A stretch of 41,274 nucleotides of DNA from Parabacteroides sp. Its GTDB lineage: Bacteria > Bacteroidota > Bacteroidia > Bacteroidales > Tannerellaceae. The notes under the pieces were generated by a model. It saw only the letters and a program-made list of their open reading frames with translations, was not told the origin of the DNA and did not search any database. Each line of letters starts with the position of its first letter. Position 1 is the stretch's first letter. Positions 16,617-27,500 of this stretch are shown here, piece by piece. Position numbers and translations under genes: made by a program. Where the stretch lies: positions 1 through 41,274 of the forward strand of contig JAFUOJ010000025.1 of NCBI GenBank assembly GCA_017481945.1, given 5' to 3'.

Positions 16617-16982
16617 TTAAAGCACTTCAGGTGCAAGTGAAACGATCTTCATGTTTGTTGCACGAAGTTCTCTGGCAACCGGACCAAAGATACGGCTACC
16701 GCGAATATCACCACCAGCATTCAATAATACACAAGCGTTATCATCGAAACGGATGTATGAACCATCCTGACGGCGGATTTCCTTTTTAGTGCGAACAATG
16801 ACAGCCTTAGAAACAGCACCCTTCTTCACATCACTTGACGGGATAACACTCTTAATTGCTACTACAATTACATCCCCAACAGTGGCATAGCGTTTTCTTG
16901 TACCACCCAAAACTCGGATACATAACGCTTCTTTTGCACCACTGTTATCTACTACTACTAGTCTTGATTCTTGTTGTATCAT
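16617..16982 (-). CDS. rplN: 50S ribosomal protein L14
   Basis: L14 (uL14), 121 residues, a beta-barrel protein at the subunit interface that also binds the silencing factor RsfS in many bacteria. The start [20 protein letters not shown], the middle [20 protein letters not shown] and the end [13 protein letters not shown] with VSLAPEVL are all standard. The rpsQ stop lies one base upstream of its ATG. Confidence 0.98.
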   Translation of the reverse strand: MIQQESRLVVVDNSGAKEALCIRVLGGTRKRYATVGDVIVVAIKSVIPSSDVKKGAVSKAVIVRTKKEIRRQDGSYIRFDDNACVLLNAGGDIRGSRIFGPVARELRATNMKIVSLAPEVL

Positions 16983-16983
16983 G

Positions 16984-17241
16984 TTACTTAGCCCTTTCGA
17001 TTATTTGAACTAATCTCCATCTTTTTGTTTTGCTCAAAGGACGAGTTTCCATAATTTTTACGGTATCGCCAATGTTGCATTCATTCTTTTCGTCGTGAGC
17101 ATGATATTTTTTCGTCTTATTGACGAACTTACCATAAATGGGGTGTTTTTCCTTCCATTTAATAGCAACAGTGATACTCTTATCCATCTTGTTGCTAGTA
17201 ACCACGCCCGTTCTTTCTTTTCTTAAATTTCTAGTTTCCAT
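16984..17241 (-). CDS. rpsQ: 30S ribosomal protein S17
   Basis: S17 (uS17), 85 residues, an OB-fold protein that binds 16S rRNA early in assembly. [39 protein letters not shown] and the C-terminal [20 protein letters not shown] are the family signature. The ATG at 17239-17241 is chosen over an in-frame TTG at 17248-17250, since the extra residues are not conserved. It lies 9 bp after rpmC. Confidence 0.97.
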   Translation of the reverse strand: METRNLRKERTGVVTSNKMDKSITVAIKWKEKHPIYGKFVNKTKKYHAHDEKNECNIGDTVKIMETRPLSKTKRWRLVQIIERAK

Positions 17242-17250
17242 CAGGCTCAA

Positions 17251-17448
17251 TTATTTGTTGTTAAGTTCTCTCTGGCGCAATTCTGTCTTCATGCGCGCAA
17301 TCATCCTGCGTTGTTGTTTAATCTGAGCAGGGTTTTCACTCGGAGAAATACTGTGGTTGATCACTTTCTGATCATAAGCTGCAACTTCAGCATCAATTCT
17401 TTCTACTAACTCCTTCGTGCTTAATTCTCTAATTTCTGCAATCTTCAT
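17251..17448 (-). CDS. rpmC: 50S ribosomal protein L29
   Basis: L29 (uL29), 65 residues, a two-helix hairpin at the exit tunnel, next to the docking site for trigger factor and SRP. MKIAEIRELSTKELVERIDA and the closing IKQQRRMIARMKTELRQREL fit the family. The gaps to rplP (6 bp) and rpsQ (9 bp) are short, as in other S10 operons. Confidence 0.97.
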   Translation of the reverse strand: MKIAEIRELSTKELVERIDAEVAAYDQKVINHSISPSENPAQIKQQRRMIARMKTELRQRELNNK

Positions 17449-17454
17449 AACAAA

Positions 17455-17889
17455 TTACGCATTTTGATTAGCCATATCATAATCACGTCTCACAACAAAT
17501 TTTGTTGTTACCGGAAGCTTTTGAGCTGCCAAACGCAAAGCTTCTTTAGCAATATCAAAAGGAACTCCTTCCACTTCAAAAATCATACGACCTGGAGTAA
17601 CTGGAGCAACAAACCCTTCCGGATTACCTTTACCTTTACCCATACGTACTTCAGCAGGTTTCTTTGTGATAGGTTTATCTGGGAAAATACGAACCCAAAC
17701 CTGACCTTGACGTTGCATATAACGAGTTACCGCAATACGAGCAGCTTCAATCTGACGACCGGTAATCCATTTATTTTCTAACGCTTTTATACCAAACGAA
17801 CCGAAGGCCAGCTGGTTACCACGTTGAGCTTCGCCCTTCATGCGACCTTTCTGCTGTCTTCTGAACTTGGTTTTCTTTGGTTGTAACAT
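17455..17889 (-). CDS. rplP: 50S ribosomal protein L16
   Basis: L16 (uL16), 144 residues, placed late at the A-site side of the large subunit where it orders t[23 protein letters not shown], the [20 protein letters not shown] stretch, [20 protein letters not shown] and GMIFEVEGV-like [20 protein letters not shown] are the diagnostic blocks. An Arg in the [11 protein letters not shown] region is the usual site of hydroxylation in some bacteria; whether it is modified here is unknown. Confidence 0.98.
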   Translation of the reverse strand: MLQPKKTKFRRQQKGRMKGEAQRGNQLAFGSFGIKALENKWITGRQIEAARIAVTRYMQRQGQVWVRIFPDKPITKKPAEVRMGKGKGNPEGFVAPVTPGRMIFEVEGVPFDIAKEALRLAAQKLPVTTKFVVRRDYDMANQNA

Positions 17890-17909
17890 TTCTTCTTAAA
17901 TTCTAACGT

Positions 17910-18641
17910 TTAACGATTAGCTTTCTTTCTCTTGAAGTTCTTTTCTCTGCTGCCGCCAGCATTTTCTCTACGACCTGAATCCTTTGAAGCAGCGAATGAA
18001 GGAGCAAGATCTTTCTTACCATATACTTCACCACGACAGATCCAAACCTTAACACCAAGCAAACCAACTTTCGTTAACGCTTCAGCCAAAGCATAGTCGA
18101 TATCTGCTCTAAAAGTGTGCAACGGAGTTCTTCCTTCTTTATACATTTCTGAACGAGCCATTTCAGCACCATTCAAACGACCAGAAACTTGCACTTTAAT
18201 ACCTTCGGCTCCCATTCTCATGGTAGAAGCAATAGCCATCTTAATAGCACGACGGTAAGCAATTTTACCTTCAAGTTGACGAGCAATATTATTTGCAACG
18301 ATCACAGCATCCAATTCAGGTCTCTTTACTTCAAAGATATTAATCTGAACTTCCTTATCTGTAATTTTCTTCAACTCTTCTTTCAACTTATCAACTTCCT
18401 GACCACCTTTACCGATGATGATACCTGGACGTGATGTGCAAACTGTAATTGTAATCAACTTCAGCGTACGTTCAATAACGACGCGAGATACACTAGCTTT
18501 AGCAAGACGAGCATTCAAATATTTACGGATTTTGCTATCTTCTAACAAAGTATCTCCGTATTTCTTGCCGCCATACCAATTGGAATCCCAACCACGGATG
18601 ATTCCTAAACGATTACTAACCGGATTAACTTTTTGTCCCAT
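17910..18641 (-). CDS. rpsC: 30S ribosomal protein S3
   Basis: S3 (uS3), 243 residues, part of the mRNA entry channel and its helicase activity. [20 protein letters not shown] opens the protein; the KH domain shows [20 protein letters not shown]; the C-terminal domain has [20 protein letters not shown] followed by [21 protein letters not shown] basic, Gly/Arg-rich tail closes it. Order rplV-rpsC-rplP is standard. Confidence 0.98.
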   Translation of the reverse strand: MGQKVNPVSNRLGIIRGWDSNWYGGKKYGDTLLEDSKIRKYLNARLAKASVSRVVIERTLKLITITVCTSRPGIIIGKGGQEVDKLKEELKKITDKEVQINIFEVKRPELDAVIVANNIARQLEGKIAYRRAIKMAIASTMRMGAEGIKVQVSGRLNGAEMARSEMYKEGRTPLHTFRADIDYALAEALTKVGLLGVKVWICRGEVYGKKDLAPSFAASKDSGRRENAGGSREKNFKRKKANR

Positions 18642-18648
18642 CTACAAA

Positions 18649-19059
18649 TTAATTTTGACTATCGTTTTTACTAAGTGTATCAACAAACAGAGTTACATGG
18701 TTCGAACGTTTACGAATTCTGTAACCTCTTCCCTGAGGAGCTGGACGCATTCTCTTCAATGTAGTAGCACAATCTACGCTGATTGAAGATACGCACAACT
18801 CTCCAGCTTCTGCTTTGCGTTCATTCTTCTGCTCCCAATTGGCAATAGCTGAACGAAGCAATTTCTCTACTCTTGCTGCAGCTTCCTTATTAGAAAACTT
18901 CAAAACACCAAGTGCACGGAATACTTCCATACCGCGAATCATGTCTACAACAAGACGCATTTTACGCGGAGAAGTCGGCACGTTACGCAATTTTGCGAAA
19001 TACATGGTCTTTTGGGCTTCTTTTCTTGCTTCAGCTGATATTCTTTTTCTAGCACCCAT
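18649..19059 (-). CDS. rplV: 50S ribosomal protein L22
   Basis: L22 (uL22), 136 residues; its beta-hairpin lines the exit tunnel and macrolide-resistance changes map there. Seen are the helical [40 protein letters not shown] and the loop [20 protein letters not shown]. The loop is intact, with no insertion or deletion visible against the usual pattern. The N-terminal extension ([16 protein letters not shown]) is typical of Bacteroidota. Confidence 0.97.
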   Translation of the reverse strand: MGARKRISAEARKEAQKTMYFAKLRNVPTSPRKMRLVVDMIRGMEVFRALGVLKFSNKEAAARVEKLLRSAIANWEQKNERKAEAGELCVSSISVDCATTLKRMRPAPQGRGYRIRKRSNHVTLFVDTLSKNDSQN

Positions 19060-19108
19060 TTTATTGATTCTTTTTATTTTCAGATTCCTGAATTCCTGTT
19101 ACTACCGA

Positions 19109-19378
19109 TTATTTTTTCTTGTTACCGGCGTGACCACGGAATGTACGCGTTGGAGAAAATTCTCCTAACTTATGACCTACCATGTTCTCGGTTACAAAAA
19201 CAGGAATAAATTTATTTCCATTGTGAACTGCAATAGTATGGCCTACAAAGTCAGGCGAAATCATTGAAGCTCTTGCCCATGTCTTAACGACAGCTTTTTT
19301 GCCTGACTCATTCATTGCCAAGACTTTCTTTTCAAGCTTTACATTAATATACGGGCCTTTTTTTAGCGAACGACTCAT
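19109..19378 (-). CDS. rpsS: 30S ribosomal protein S19
   Basis: S19 (uS19), 89 residues, in the head of the small subunit with S13, touching the large subunit. [40 protein letters not shown], and [20 protein letters not shown] are the family landmarks. The 49-bp gap to rplV is longer than its neighbours, but I see no distinct structure in it. Confidence 0.98.
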   Translation of the reverse strand: MSRSLKKGPYINVKLEKKVLAMNESGKKAVVKTWARASMISPDFVGHTIAVHNGNKFIPVFVTENMVGHKLGEFSPTRTFRGHAGNKKK

Positions 19379-19398
19379 AGTTTACTTAATTAATCAGA

Positions 19399-20223
<825 letters not shown>

Positions 20224-20231
20224 TTCTTTTT

Positions 20232-20525
20232 TTAGATATTACTAAAGAAATCAATTGTTTCTCCTTCTTTCAACGTTACGATAGCTTTCTTAAAAGCAGA
20301 TTGTTTGCCATTGATAATACCAGACTTAGTATAACGAGTTTTCTGTTTTCCAGAGTAGTTGATGGTATTTACATCAACTACTGTTACATTATACATATCT
20401 TCAACAGCTTTTTTAATCTCTAACTTGTTGGCATCAGGAGAAACACGAAAACCATAGCGATTAGCCATCTTTTCTGTAATCGCAGTTTGCTTCTCTGTTA
20501 CTATAGGTTTAATAATAATTCCCAT
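20232..20525 (-). CDS. rplW: 50S ribosomal protein L23
   Basis: L23 (uL23), 97 residues, the main docking protein for trigger factor and SRP at the exit tunnel. [40 protein letters not shown] and [20 protein letters not shown] fit the family; the surface Glu that contacts trigger factor in other bacteria lies in the early TEK region. The gap from rplD is 11 bp. Confidence 0.98.
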   Translation of the reverse strand: MGIIIKPIVTEKQTAITEKMANRYGFRVSPDANKLEIKKAVEDMYNVTVVDVNTINYSGKQKTRYTKSGIINGKQSAFKKAIVTLKEGETIDFFSNI

Positions 20526-20536
20526 TTCTCTACTCC

Positions 20537-21166
20537 TTATGCGTTAAACAGTTTTTCAATTACAGCTACTGAACTTTCAGTCAATACAAGATTAACAGCA
20601 TCCAATACTTTGTATGTATTTAGTTCAGAAGCGGTTATAACATTTGCCTTTTCTAAATTTCTGGCCGACAAATATACGAAATTATTTTTCTCTGATAAAA
20701 CCAAAAGAAGCTTTCCTTTAGCAACTTTTAGATTCTTAGCAATTGTTATAAATTCTTTAGTTTTAGGAGCTTCCAAAGTGAAATCTTCTACAACTACAAT
20801 TGCATTATTCTTTGCTTTATAAGCCAAAGCAGATTTACGAGCCAAGCTTTTTACTTTCTTATTCAATTTGAACTCATAATCTCTTGGTTTAGGGCCGAAT
20901 ACACGACCACCACCTACCAATACAGGAGAGTTGATGTCACCACGACGAGCACCACCACCACCTTTCTGGCGGATCAATTTACGAGTACTACCAGAAACTT
21001 CACTTCTTTCCTTTGATTTGTGAGTTCCTTGACGCTGATTAGCCAAATACTGCTTTACATCCAAGTAAATAGCATGATCATTGGGTTCAATGCCAAAGAT
21101 AGCATCGTTCAATGTTACCTTTCTTCCGGTATCTTCACCTTTAATATTTAATACGCTCAGTTCCAT
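20537..21166 (-). CDS. rplD: 50S ribosomal protein L4
   Basis: L4 (uL4), 209 residues; its long loop reaches the exit tunnel constriction with L22. The loop is seen as [20 protein letters not shown] followed by [20 protein letters not shown] and [11 protein letters not shown]. The start overlaps the rplC stop by one base (TAATG). In E. coli this protein regulates the S10 operon; whether it does so here cannot be judged. Confidence 0.98.
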   Translation of the reverse strand: MELSVLNIKGEDTGRKVTLNDAIFGIEPNDHAIYLDVKQYLANQRQGTHKSKERSEVSGSTRKLIRQKGGGGARRGDINSPVLVGGGRVFGPKPRDYEFKLNKKVKSLARKSALAYKAKNNAIVVVEDFTLEAPKTKEFITIAKNLKVAKGKLLLVLSEKNNFVYLSARNLEKANVITASELNTYKVLDAVNLVLTESSVAVIEKLFNA

Positions 21167-21783
21167 TACTTTTCAATTAATAAGATTGAACCTTTTGCTC
21201 CTGGAACAGATCCTTTTACTAACAAAAGATTGTGTTCCGGCATAACCTTGATCACTTGTAGGTTCTGAACAGTTACGCGTTCATTACCCATTTGTCCACC
21301 CATACGCATTCCTTTGAATACTTTTGCAGGGTAAGAACAAGCACCGATAGAACCCGGTTTACGAGCACGGTTGTGCTGACCGTGAGTAGTCTGACCTACA
21401 CCACCAAAACCATGACGTTTAACAACACCTTGGAAACCTTTACCCTTTGATGTACCAACTACGTCAACGAAACCTGCATCTTCTAAAAAGTCTACAGTGA
21501 TTACATCACCTAACTTATATTCGGTTTCAAAATTCTTGAACTCGGCCAAGTATCTCTTGGGTGTTACACCTGCTTTTTTGAAATGACCCATTTCTGGCTG
21601 AGTAGTATGTTTCTCTTTCTTATCAACGAAACCTAACTGTACAGCTTCATAGCCATCTTTTTCCAAAGTCTTAATCTGTGTAACTACACAAGGACCCACT
21701 TCGATAACAGTGCATGGAAGATTTTTTCCCTCGGCACTGAAAACGGATGTCATTCCGATTTTTTTTCCTAATAATCCTGGCAT
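21166..21783 (-). CDS. rplC: 50S ribosomal protein L3
   Basis: L3 (uL3), 205 residues, near the peptidyl transferase centre. [20 protein letters not shown] opens the globular part; the tunnel loop appears as [20 protein letters not shown] with [20 protein letters not shown] and [21 protein letters not shown] Gln in the GMRMGGQMG loop is the methylated residue in E. coli. Start is 21 bp after rpsJ. Confidence 0.98.
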   Translation of the reverse strand: MPGLLGKKIGMTSVFSAEGKNLPCTVIEVGPCVVTQIKTLEKDGYEAVQLGFVDKKEKHTTQPEMGHFKKAGVTPKRYLAEFKNFETEYKLGDVITVDFLEDAGFVDVVGTSKGKGFQGVVKRHGFGGVGQTTHGQHNRARKPGSIGACSYPAKVFKGMRMGGQMGNERVTVQNLQVIKVMPEHNLLLVKGSVPGAKGSILLIEK

Positions 21784-21804
21784 TTCACTAATTTGTTAAA
21801 AAAC

Positions 21805-22110
21805 TTACACTTTAATTTCTACTTCAACACCGCTTGGCAATTCCAATTTCATCAAAGCGTCAACTGTCTTTGCTGTTGAACTGTAGATATCAATTAATCT
21901 CTTATAAGAAGAGAGTTCGAACTGCTCACGAGACTTTTTGTTTACGAAAGTAGAGCGGTTCACAGTAAAAATACGCTTGTGCGTAGGCAGAGGTATCGGT
22001 CCGCTAACAACTGCACCGGTAGCCTTAACCGTCTTCACGATTTTCTCTGCAGACTTGTCTACAAGAGAATAATCGTAAGACTTTAATTTAATTCTGATCT
22101 TTTGGCTCAT
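21805..22110 (-). CDS. rpsJ: 30S ribosomal protein S10
   Basis: S10 (uS10), 101 residues, in the head of the small subunit; in other bacteria it also joins NusB in antitermination. [40 protein letters not shown] and [20 protein letters not shown] are present. It is 24 bp after fusA, so tuf is not between them, as is usual for Bacteroidales. Confidence 0.98.
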   Translation of the reverse strand: MSQKIRIKLKSYDYSLVDKSAEKIVKTVKATGAVVSGPIPLPTHKRIFTVNRSTFVNKKSREQFELSSYKRLIDIYSSTAKTVDALMKLELPSGVEVEIKV

Positions 22111-22134
22111 ATTTATATATATGTTTCTAATATT

Positions 22135-24261
22135 TTATTTGATCAAATCAGCACGACCCTGAACTTCTGTTAACACCTGCTTAGCAATAGAAGAAGATAC
22201 CTGAGCATAGTGTGAGAACTGCATTGAAGAGGTTGCACGACCTGAAGTGATAGTACGCAAAGCTGTTACATAACCGAATGTTTCAGCCAATGGAACTTTT
22301 GCTTTAACGATACGAGCACCTGTACGGCTTGTTTCCATACCTTCAACCTGTCCACGACGTTTGTTCAAGTCACCGATCACATCACCCATGCTTTCTTCCG
22401 GAGTTACAACTTCCATCTGCATAATCGGTTCCATCAAAGCAGGACCAGCCTTTTCAGAAGCATTCTTGAATGCTTGAAGAGCTGCGATTTCAAAAGACAA
22501 CTGATCTGAGTCAACTGGGTGGTATGAACCATCCATCAAAGTAACTTTCAATTGATCTAATGGATAACCAGCCAATACACCGTTCTTCATTGCTTTTTCG
22601 AAACCTTTCTGTACTGACGGGATGAATTCCTTAGGAACGTTACCACCTTTTACTTCATCAATAAACTGAAGTGTACCTTCGAAACCTTCATCAGCCGGCT
22701 CAATACGAACAATGATATCAGCGAATTTACCACGACCACCAGACTGTTTCTTGTAAACTTCACGAAGTTCAACAGATTTAGTGATTGCTTCTTTATAAGT
22801 AACCTGAGGTTTACCCTGATTACATTCTACTTTAAATTCACGTTTCAAACGGTCAATAATGATATCCAAGTGAAGCTCACCCATACCACTAATTACAGTC
22901 TGACCTGTTTCTTCGTTTGTCTGAACACGGAATGTTGGGTCTTCTTCAGCCAACTTAGCCAATCCCATACCCAATTTATCCAAGTCTTTCTGAGTCTTCG
23001 GTTCTACAGCGATACCAATAACCGGTTCTGGGAATTCCATTGATTCCAATGTGATCGGATTAGCTTCGTCACACAAAGTATCACCAGTACGGATATCTTT
23101 AAAACCAACACCTGCACCGATATCACCACAACCGATAGTTTCCATCGGGTTCTGTTTATTTGAGTGCATCTGGAACAAACGAGAGATACGTTCTTTTTTA
23201 CCTGAACGTGTATTCAAAACGTAAGAACCAGCGTTGATTTCACCTGCATATACACGGAAGAAGCACAAACGACCTACGTATGGGTCTGTAGCAATCTTAA
23301 ATGCCAAAGCAGTCAACGGTTCTGTTGATAACGGCTTACGTACGATTACTTTATCAGGATCAGAAGGATCTGTACCTTCGATAGCTGGAGTATCTTCAGG
23401 AGAAGGTAAGTATGCACAAACTGCATCCAACAATGTTTGAACACCTTTGTTCTTGAAAGAAGAACCACAAGTCATCGGGTTGATCTGCATTGCCAATGTA
23501 CCCTTACGGATAGCAGCTTTAATTTCATCTTCTGTAATAGAAGAAGGATCATCAAAGTACTTTTCCATGATAGCGTCATCACATTCAGCCAATGCTTCCA
23601 ACATCTTGTCACGCCATTCTTCTGCTTCTGCCTGCAAATCAGCCGGGATTTCTTCTATGCTATATTCAGCACCCATTGATTCGTCATGCCACAAAATGGC
23701 TTTCATCTTGATCAAGTCTACTACTCCCTTGAATGTTTCTTCAGCACCGATAGGAATCTGGATAGGACACGGATGTGCACCTAAGATATCCTGCATCTGA
23801 CGAATAACTTCGTAGTAGTTTGCACCTGAACGGTCCATTTTGTTTACGTAACCGATACGAGGTACATTATATTTATCAGCCTGACGCCATACAGTTTCAG
23901 ACTGCGGTTCCACACCACCTACAGCACAGAAAGTAGCAACAGCACCGTCCAACACACGCAAAGAACGTTCTACTTCTACAGTAAAGTCAACGTGCCCCGG
24001 AGTGTCAATCAAGTTGATTTTATAACGGTTGCCTAAATAGTTCCAGAATGTAGTAGTTGCAGCAGAGGTAATAGTAATACCACGTTCCTGCTCCTGAGCC
24101 ATCCAGTCCATTGTAGCAGTACCATCATGAGTCTCACCAATTTTATGAGTCAAACCAGTGTAAAACAAAATACGTTCAGAAGTAGTTGTTTTACCAGCGT
24201 CGATGTGAGCCATGATACCGATGTTTCTTGTAAACACCAATTGCTTATCGTTGTTTGCCAT
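22135..24261 (-). CDS. fusA: Translation elongation factor G
   Basis: EF-G, 708 residues, the GTPase that drives translocation and, with RRF, ribosome recycling. G1 is [15 protein letters not shown] near residue 18; the switch region has [16 protein letters not shown]3 is DTPGHVDF; G4 is NKMD. Domains II-V follow, with the C-terminal domains including [31 protein letters not shown] and [20 protein letters not shown]. Length is standard. It sits in the str operon between rpsG (22 bp) and rpsJ (24 bp), so it is the housekeeping EF-G and not a paralogue. Confidence 0.99.
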   Translation of the reverse strand: MANNDKQLVFTRNIGIMAHIDAGKTTTSERILFYTGLTHKIGETHDGTATMDWMAQEQERGITITSAATTTFWNYLGNRYKINLIDTPGHVDFTVEVERSLRVLDGAVATFCAVGGVEPQSETVWRQADKYNVPRIGYVNKMDRSGANYYEVIRQMQDILGAHPCPIQIPIGAEETFKGVVDLIKMKAILWHDESMGAEYSIEEIPADLQAEAEEWRDKMLEALAECDDAIMEKYFDDPSSITEDEIKAAIRKGTLAMQINPMTCGSSFKNKGVQTLLDAVCAYLPSPEDTPAIEGTDPSDPDKVIVRKPLSTEPLTALAFKIATDPYVGRLCFFRVYAGEINAGSYVLNTRSGKKERISRLFQMHSNKQNPMETIGCGDIGAGVGFKDIRTGDTLCDEANPITLESMEFPEPVIGIAVEPKTQKDLDKLGMGLAKLAEEDPTFRVQTNEETGQTVISGMGELHLDIIIDRLKREFKVECNQGKPQVTYKEAITKSVELREVYKKQSGGRGKFADIIVRIEPADEGFEGTLQFIDEVKGGNVPKEFIPSVQKGFEKAMKNGVLAGYPLDQLKVTLMDGSYHPVDSDQLSFEIAALQAFKNASEKAGPALMEPIMQMEVVTPEESMGDVIGDLNKRRGQVEGMETSRTGARIVKAKVPLAETFGYVTALRTITSGRATSSMQFSHYAQVSSSIAKQVLTEVQGRADLIK

Positions 24262-24283
24262 ATTCTTTCTAAGCCTTTATTAA

Positions 24284-24760
24284 TTAAAATCTGAAGTGAG
24301 CGAATGCACGGTTAGCTTCTGCCATACGGTGCATATCTTCTTTTCTTTTAAAAGCACCACCCTGGTTATTGAAAGCATCTACAATTTCAGCAGACAATTT
24401 GTCAGCCATAGTTTTACCACCACGCTTACGAGCGAAGATGATAAGATTCTTCATTGAAATTGATTCTTTACGATCCGGGCGGATTTCAGTAGGTACTTGG
24501 AATGTCGCACCACCAACACGGCGGGATTTTACTTCGACCTGAGGAGTAATATTATCTAATGCTGCTTTCCAAATTTCAAGAGCAGACTTTTCTTCGTTAG
24601 GCATTTTAGCCTTTACAGTTTCCAAAGCGGAATAGAAAATTTCGAAGGCAGTATTTTTCTTGCCATCATACATCAAATGGTTAACGAATTTCGTAACCTT
24701 AACATCACCGAAAACAGGATCTGGTAACACCTGTCTTTTCTTTGGTTTTGCTTTTCTCAT
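24284..24760 (-). CDS. rpsG: 30S ribosomal protein S7
   Basis: S7 (uS7), 158 residues, primary binder of the 16S 3' domain near the E site, an operon repressor in E. coli. ATG 24758-24760 ([20 protein letters not shown]) is chosen over a TTG 18 codons earlier. Other landmarks are [40 protein letters not shown] and [20 protein letters not shown] with RAFAHFRF at the end. The 153-bp gap upstream of it is the longest inside the ribosomal cluster. Confidence 0.98.
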   Translation of the reverse strand: MRKAKPKKRQVLPDPVFGDVKVTKFVNHLMYDGKKNTAFEIFYSALETVKAKMPNEEKSALEIWKAALDNITPQVEVKSRRVGGATFQVPTEIRPDRKESISMKNLIIFARKRGGKTMADKLSAEIVDAFNNQGGAFKRKEDMHRMAEANRAFAHFRF

Positions 24761-24913
24761 TTTGTCTTTTAAAAAATTTTGTTCTTGTTCTTGGTTGCCT
24801 CTAATCGTCTTCAACGGTTCCGCTGAACCATTTACTCAACCGGTAGCCTATCCAAATAACTCAAACCAGCTTAATACTTTAATTTAATTCTCAGTTTGAA
24901 GGGATGTAACTAA
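24761..24913 (-). promoter_or_regulatory. Long rpsL-rpsG spacer, candidate S7/S12 leader
   Basis: 153 bases without a gene. On the minus strand GGTTC-AGCG-GAACC forms a compact hairpin, and surrounding sequence (ACCGGTTGAGTAAAT before, CGTTGAAG after) may extend it. In E. coli S7 represses this region. No good TTTG/TAnnTTTG promoter is seen. Assignment as a regulatory leader is an inference. Confidence 0.35.
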
Positions 24914-25324
24914 TTACTTCTTCTTTCCTTTTGCTGCAGCAGCTGCCTGTCCTGGCTTCGGACGCTTAGCACCATATTTAGAACGTCTTTGAGTACGTCC
25001 GTTTACGCCTGCTGTATCCAAAGTTCCACGTACAATGTGATAGCGCACACCTGGAAGGTCTTTAACACGACCACCACGTACTAATACGATTGAGTGTTCC
25101 TGCAAGTTGTGTCCTTCTCCCGGAATGTAAGAGTTCACCTCTTTACCATTTGTCAAACGTACTCTCGCTACTTTACGCATTGCAGAGTTAGGTTTTTTCG
25201 GTGTTGTAGTGTAAACACGTACGCAAACGCCACGTCTCTGAGGACATGAATCCAACGCAGGTGATTTACCTTTTTCCACCAAAGTTTCCCTTCCTTTTCT
25301 AACTAATTGCTGAATTGTAGGCAT
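24914..25324 (-). CDS. rpsL: 30S ribosomal protein S12
   Basis: S12 (uS12), 136 residues, at the decoding centre. The loops [19 protein letters not shown] and [18 protein letters not shown] carry the lysines (43 and 88 with the initiator counted) where streptomycin-resistance changes arise; both are wild type here. The C-terminus has an Ala/Lys-rich tail ([12 protein letters not shown]). It is the first gene of the cluster, with a promoter at 25454-25484 and a leader of about 120 bases. Confidence 0.98.
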   Translation of the reverse strand: MPTIQQLVRKGRETLVEKGKSPALDSCPQRRGVCVRVYTTTPKKPNSAMRKVARVRLTNGKEVNSYIPGEGHNLQEHSIVLVRGGRVKDLPGVRYHIVRGTLDTAGVNGRTQRRSKYGAKRPKPGQAAAAAKGKKK

Positions 25325-25453
25325 TTCTTTTCTTTTTTAAACCTTGAATGTGTTATTATTACAATTATCTATTTTCTTTATTTTTGAGTCTCGAAAGTGC
25401 TTCATTTTCTTTCGCTTTTCGCGCCTTTTAGCACTCCCCACTCTAAAACGCTG

Positions 25454-25484
25454 CAAAGGTACATATTTGTTCGCGTATAACAAG
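25454..25484 (-). promoter_or_regulatory. Main promoter of the str-S10-spc-alpha cluster
   Basis: On the minus strand CTTG (25481-25484), a 19-base spacer and TACCTTTG (25454-25461) fit the Bacteroidota housekeeping promoter; the -7 element is perfect, the -33 has one mismatch. Transcription would start near 25447. I found no comparably good promoter inside the cluster, so the 18 kb may be transcribed largely from here. Confidence 0.75.
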
Positions 25485-25551
25485 ATATTTCTTTCCCATA
25501 TTTACGCATAATTAACAATTATTTTCTATCCAATAAATCTGCATCCATAAA

Positions 25552-25595
25552 AAATCCGATAAGCACTGAATTAAAAACTCATGCTTATCGGATTT
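25552..25595 (-). terminator. Rho-independent terminator of the mutL operon
   Basis: A perfect 14-bp stem (25552-25565 with 25582-25595) with a 16-base loop is followed on the minus strand by a run of T. It lies 42 bp beyond the mutL stop and separates the envelope/mutL transcript from the ribosomal promoter. Confidence 0.9.
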
Positions 25596-25637
25596 CTATT
25601 CGATTACCACCCAAATTTAGACTTATACATATAAATA

Positions 25638-27500
25638 TTACCGAAAACGCTTCTCCAATTCTTCATCTGTCAACATAGAAAGAATTGTCTTCCCATCCGG
25701 TGTCAAATTAGATTCCGGACAAGAGAACAGTGAAGCAAGCAAATTATCCATTTCTTCTACTGATAAAATTTTACCAGAACGTATAGCTGCTGCTTTCGCC
25801 AAAGAGAGCGCAAAAGATTCACATATATCTTCATGTACTTCACACCCTGTTTCAATAGCTCGATCCACTATCTCACGAACCAATGATACAGGAGCTAACT
25901 TTTCAGTTCCAGCAGGGATTCCATTTATAGTATAAGAATCCAGACCCAACGGAGTCAAATCGAATCCCATCAAATGCAAATCTTCGAGTAGGATCGGTAA
26001 ATAGGCTATTTCCTCAGCAGTAAATTCAATTACTTCCGGGAAAAGGACTTGCTGAGAGGCTCTCTGCTGCTGCTTTAAATTCATTAAATACCGATCATAC
26101 AGTATTCGGACATGAGCGCGATGTTGATCAATCAAAACCAACCCGGACTTTAAAGAGGTTACTATATATTTACCTTTATATTGATAACATGGAGCAGACA
26201 TCTTCCCAAACAAATCCTCCGTTCTATTCGACTCCAAATCCTCTTCTGTTTCAATTTTCGGTTCGGAAGAAATTAGCGAAGGTATTTCCATTGAATCCGC
26301 TCCTTGCTGAATCATCGATCGTTCTTCCTCAAAATCATTATAGAGCTTAGCCCAATCAAATTCCGGTTTCTTGTATGAAACTGTATCAAAAGGATTGTAT
26401 CCAGTATTGACTTGAACCCGAGGAGTATCTTGCAGCTTCACCTCTTTTACTGGATTATAAACCGGAATATCTATTGCATCATTTGCCTCAAAATCAATAG
26501 GAGGAATCGCACTTGACTTTGCCAAAGCCTCACGAACAGCCGCGACTAATATCTGCCAAATCGGTTGCTCATTCTCAAACTTTATTTCTGTCTTAGTCGG
26601 ATGAATATTTACATCAATCGTAGATGGATCCAACGTGAAATAGATAAAATAGTTTGGCTGCTCTCCTGCTGGAATCAGTTGTTCATACACCTGCATAATC
26701 GCTTTATGGAAAGAAGGATGTTTCATAAAGCGTCCATTCACGAAAAAGTATTGCAAAGCACCTCTCTTCTTAGCAGAATCCGGTCGCCCCACAAACCCAG
26801 AGATTGTAACCAAGGAGCTTTGAGCGTCTACAGAAAGGAGTTTTTGATTTAAACTCTTACCATACACATTAATAATACGCTGACGAAGTCCCGACTCTGG
26901 AAGATTAAATATCTCCGTATCATTATGGTAAAGAGAAAATGCAACTTGTGGATTTACTAAAGCTACCCGTTCAAACTCATTAATAATATTTCTAAACTCT
27001 GTTTCGTTCTTCTTTAGAAATTTACGGCGAGCCGGTATGTTGAAAAACAAATTCTTTACAGAAAAAGAACTTCCTTCCAAACAATTATCCTGTTCTGTGT
27101 ATTCCAATTTTGAACCAGAAAAGGACAAATGAGTACCCAACTCTGCTCCTTTCAAACGTGTACGTAACTCCACTTGAGAGACAGCGACGATAGAAGCCAA
27201 AGCCTCTCCTCGAAAGCCCATCGTATGTAGAGAAAAAATATCTTCTACAGAAGCGATCTTGGAAGTAGCGTGTCGTTCAAAAGCCATTCGGGCGTCTGTT
27301 TCGGACATACCTTTCCCGTCATCAATCACTTGGACCAATGTTCGACCAGCGTCTTTTATATTGACTTGAATTTGACTGGCTCCTGCGTCAATCGCATTTT
27401 CCACCAACTCTTTAACTACAGAGGCAGGACGCTGAATTACCTCACCTGCTGCAATCTGGTTGGCAATATGATCAGGAAGTAAATGAATTATGTCGCTCAT
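25638..27500 (-). CDS. mutL: DNA mismatch repair protein MutL
   Basis: MutL, 620 residues, links mismatch recognition by MutS to strand removal. The GHKL ATPase is intact: VVKELVENAIDAG, DDGKGM, HATSKI, GFRGEALASI (95-104), then the transducer end DVNIHPTKTEI. The C-terminal dimer domain begins after about 430. The endonuclease motif of MutH-less bacteria, DQHA(x2)E(x4)E, is degenerate: DQHRAHVRILYD at 458-469, with Arg, Val and Asp at the key places, and the CPHGRP-type motif reads CPESNLTPDG near 594. So the nicking activity is doubtful. Start overlaps the upstream small-protein stop by one base. Confidence 0.98.
   Translation of the reverse strand: MSDIIHLLPDHIANQIAAGEVIQRPASVVKELVENAIDAGASQIQVNIKDAGRTLVQVIDDGKGMSETDARMAFERHATSKIASVEDIFSLHTMGFRGEALASIVAVSQVELRTRLKGAELGTHLSFSGSKLEYTEQDNCLEGSSFSVKNLFFNIPARRKFLKKNETEFRNIINEFERVALVNPQVAFSLYHNDTEIFNLPESGLRQRIINVYGKSLNQKLLSVDAQSSLVTISGFVGRPDSAKKRGALQYFFVNGRFMKHPSFHKAIMQVYEQLIPAGEQPNYFIYFTLDPSTIDVNIHPTKTEIKFENEQPIWQILVAAVREALAKSSAIPPIDFEANDAIDIPVYNPVKEVKLQDTPRVQVNTGYNPFDTVSYKKPEFDWAKLYNDFEEERSMIQQGADSMEIPSLISSEPKIETEEDLESNRTEDLFGKMSAPCYQYKGKYIVTSLKSGLVLIDQHRAHVRILYDRYLMNLKQQQRASQQVLFPEVIEFTAEEIAYLPILLEDLHLMGFDLTPLGLDSYTINGIPAGTEKLAPVSLVREIVDRAIETGCEVHEDICESFALSLAKAAAIRSGKILSVEEMDNLLASLFSCPESNLTPDGKTILSMLTDEELEKRFR

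Larger units (their letters stand above)
25325..25637. other. Intergenic region between mutL and rpsL
   Basis: This 313-base gap holds no gene. It contains the mutL terminator at 25552-25595, the ribosomal promoter at 25454-25484 and the roughly 120-base rpsL leader. The leader has A-rich sequence before the ATG and a small stem (CGAAAG with CTTTCG) but no convincing larger structure. Confidence 0.7.

Noticed and set aside
24761-24814. TTG extension of rpsG
   Set aside because: The 18 extra residues are not part of S7 and cover a structured spacer.
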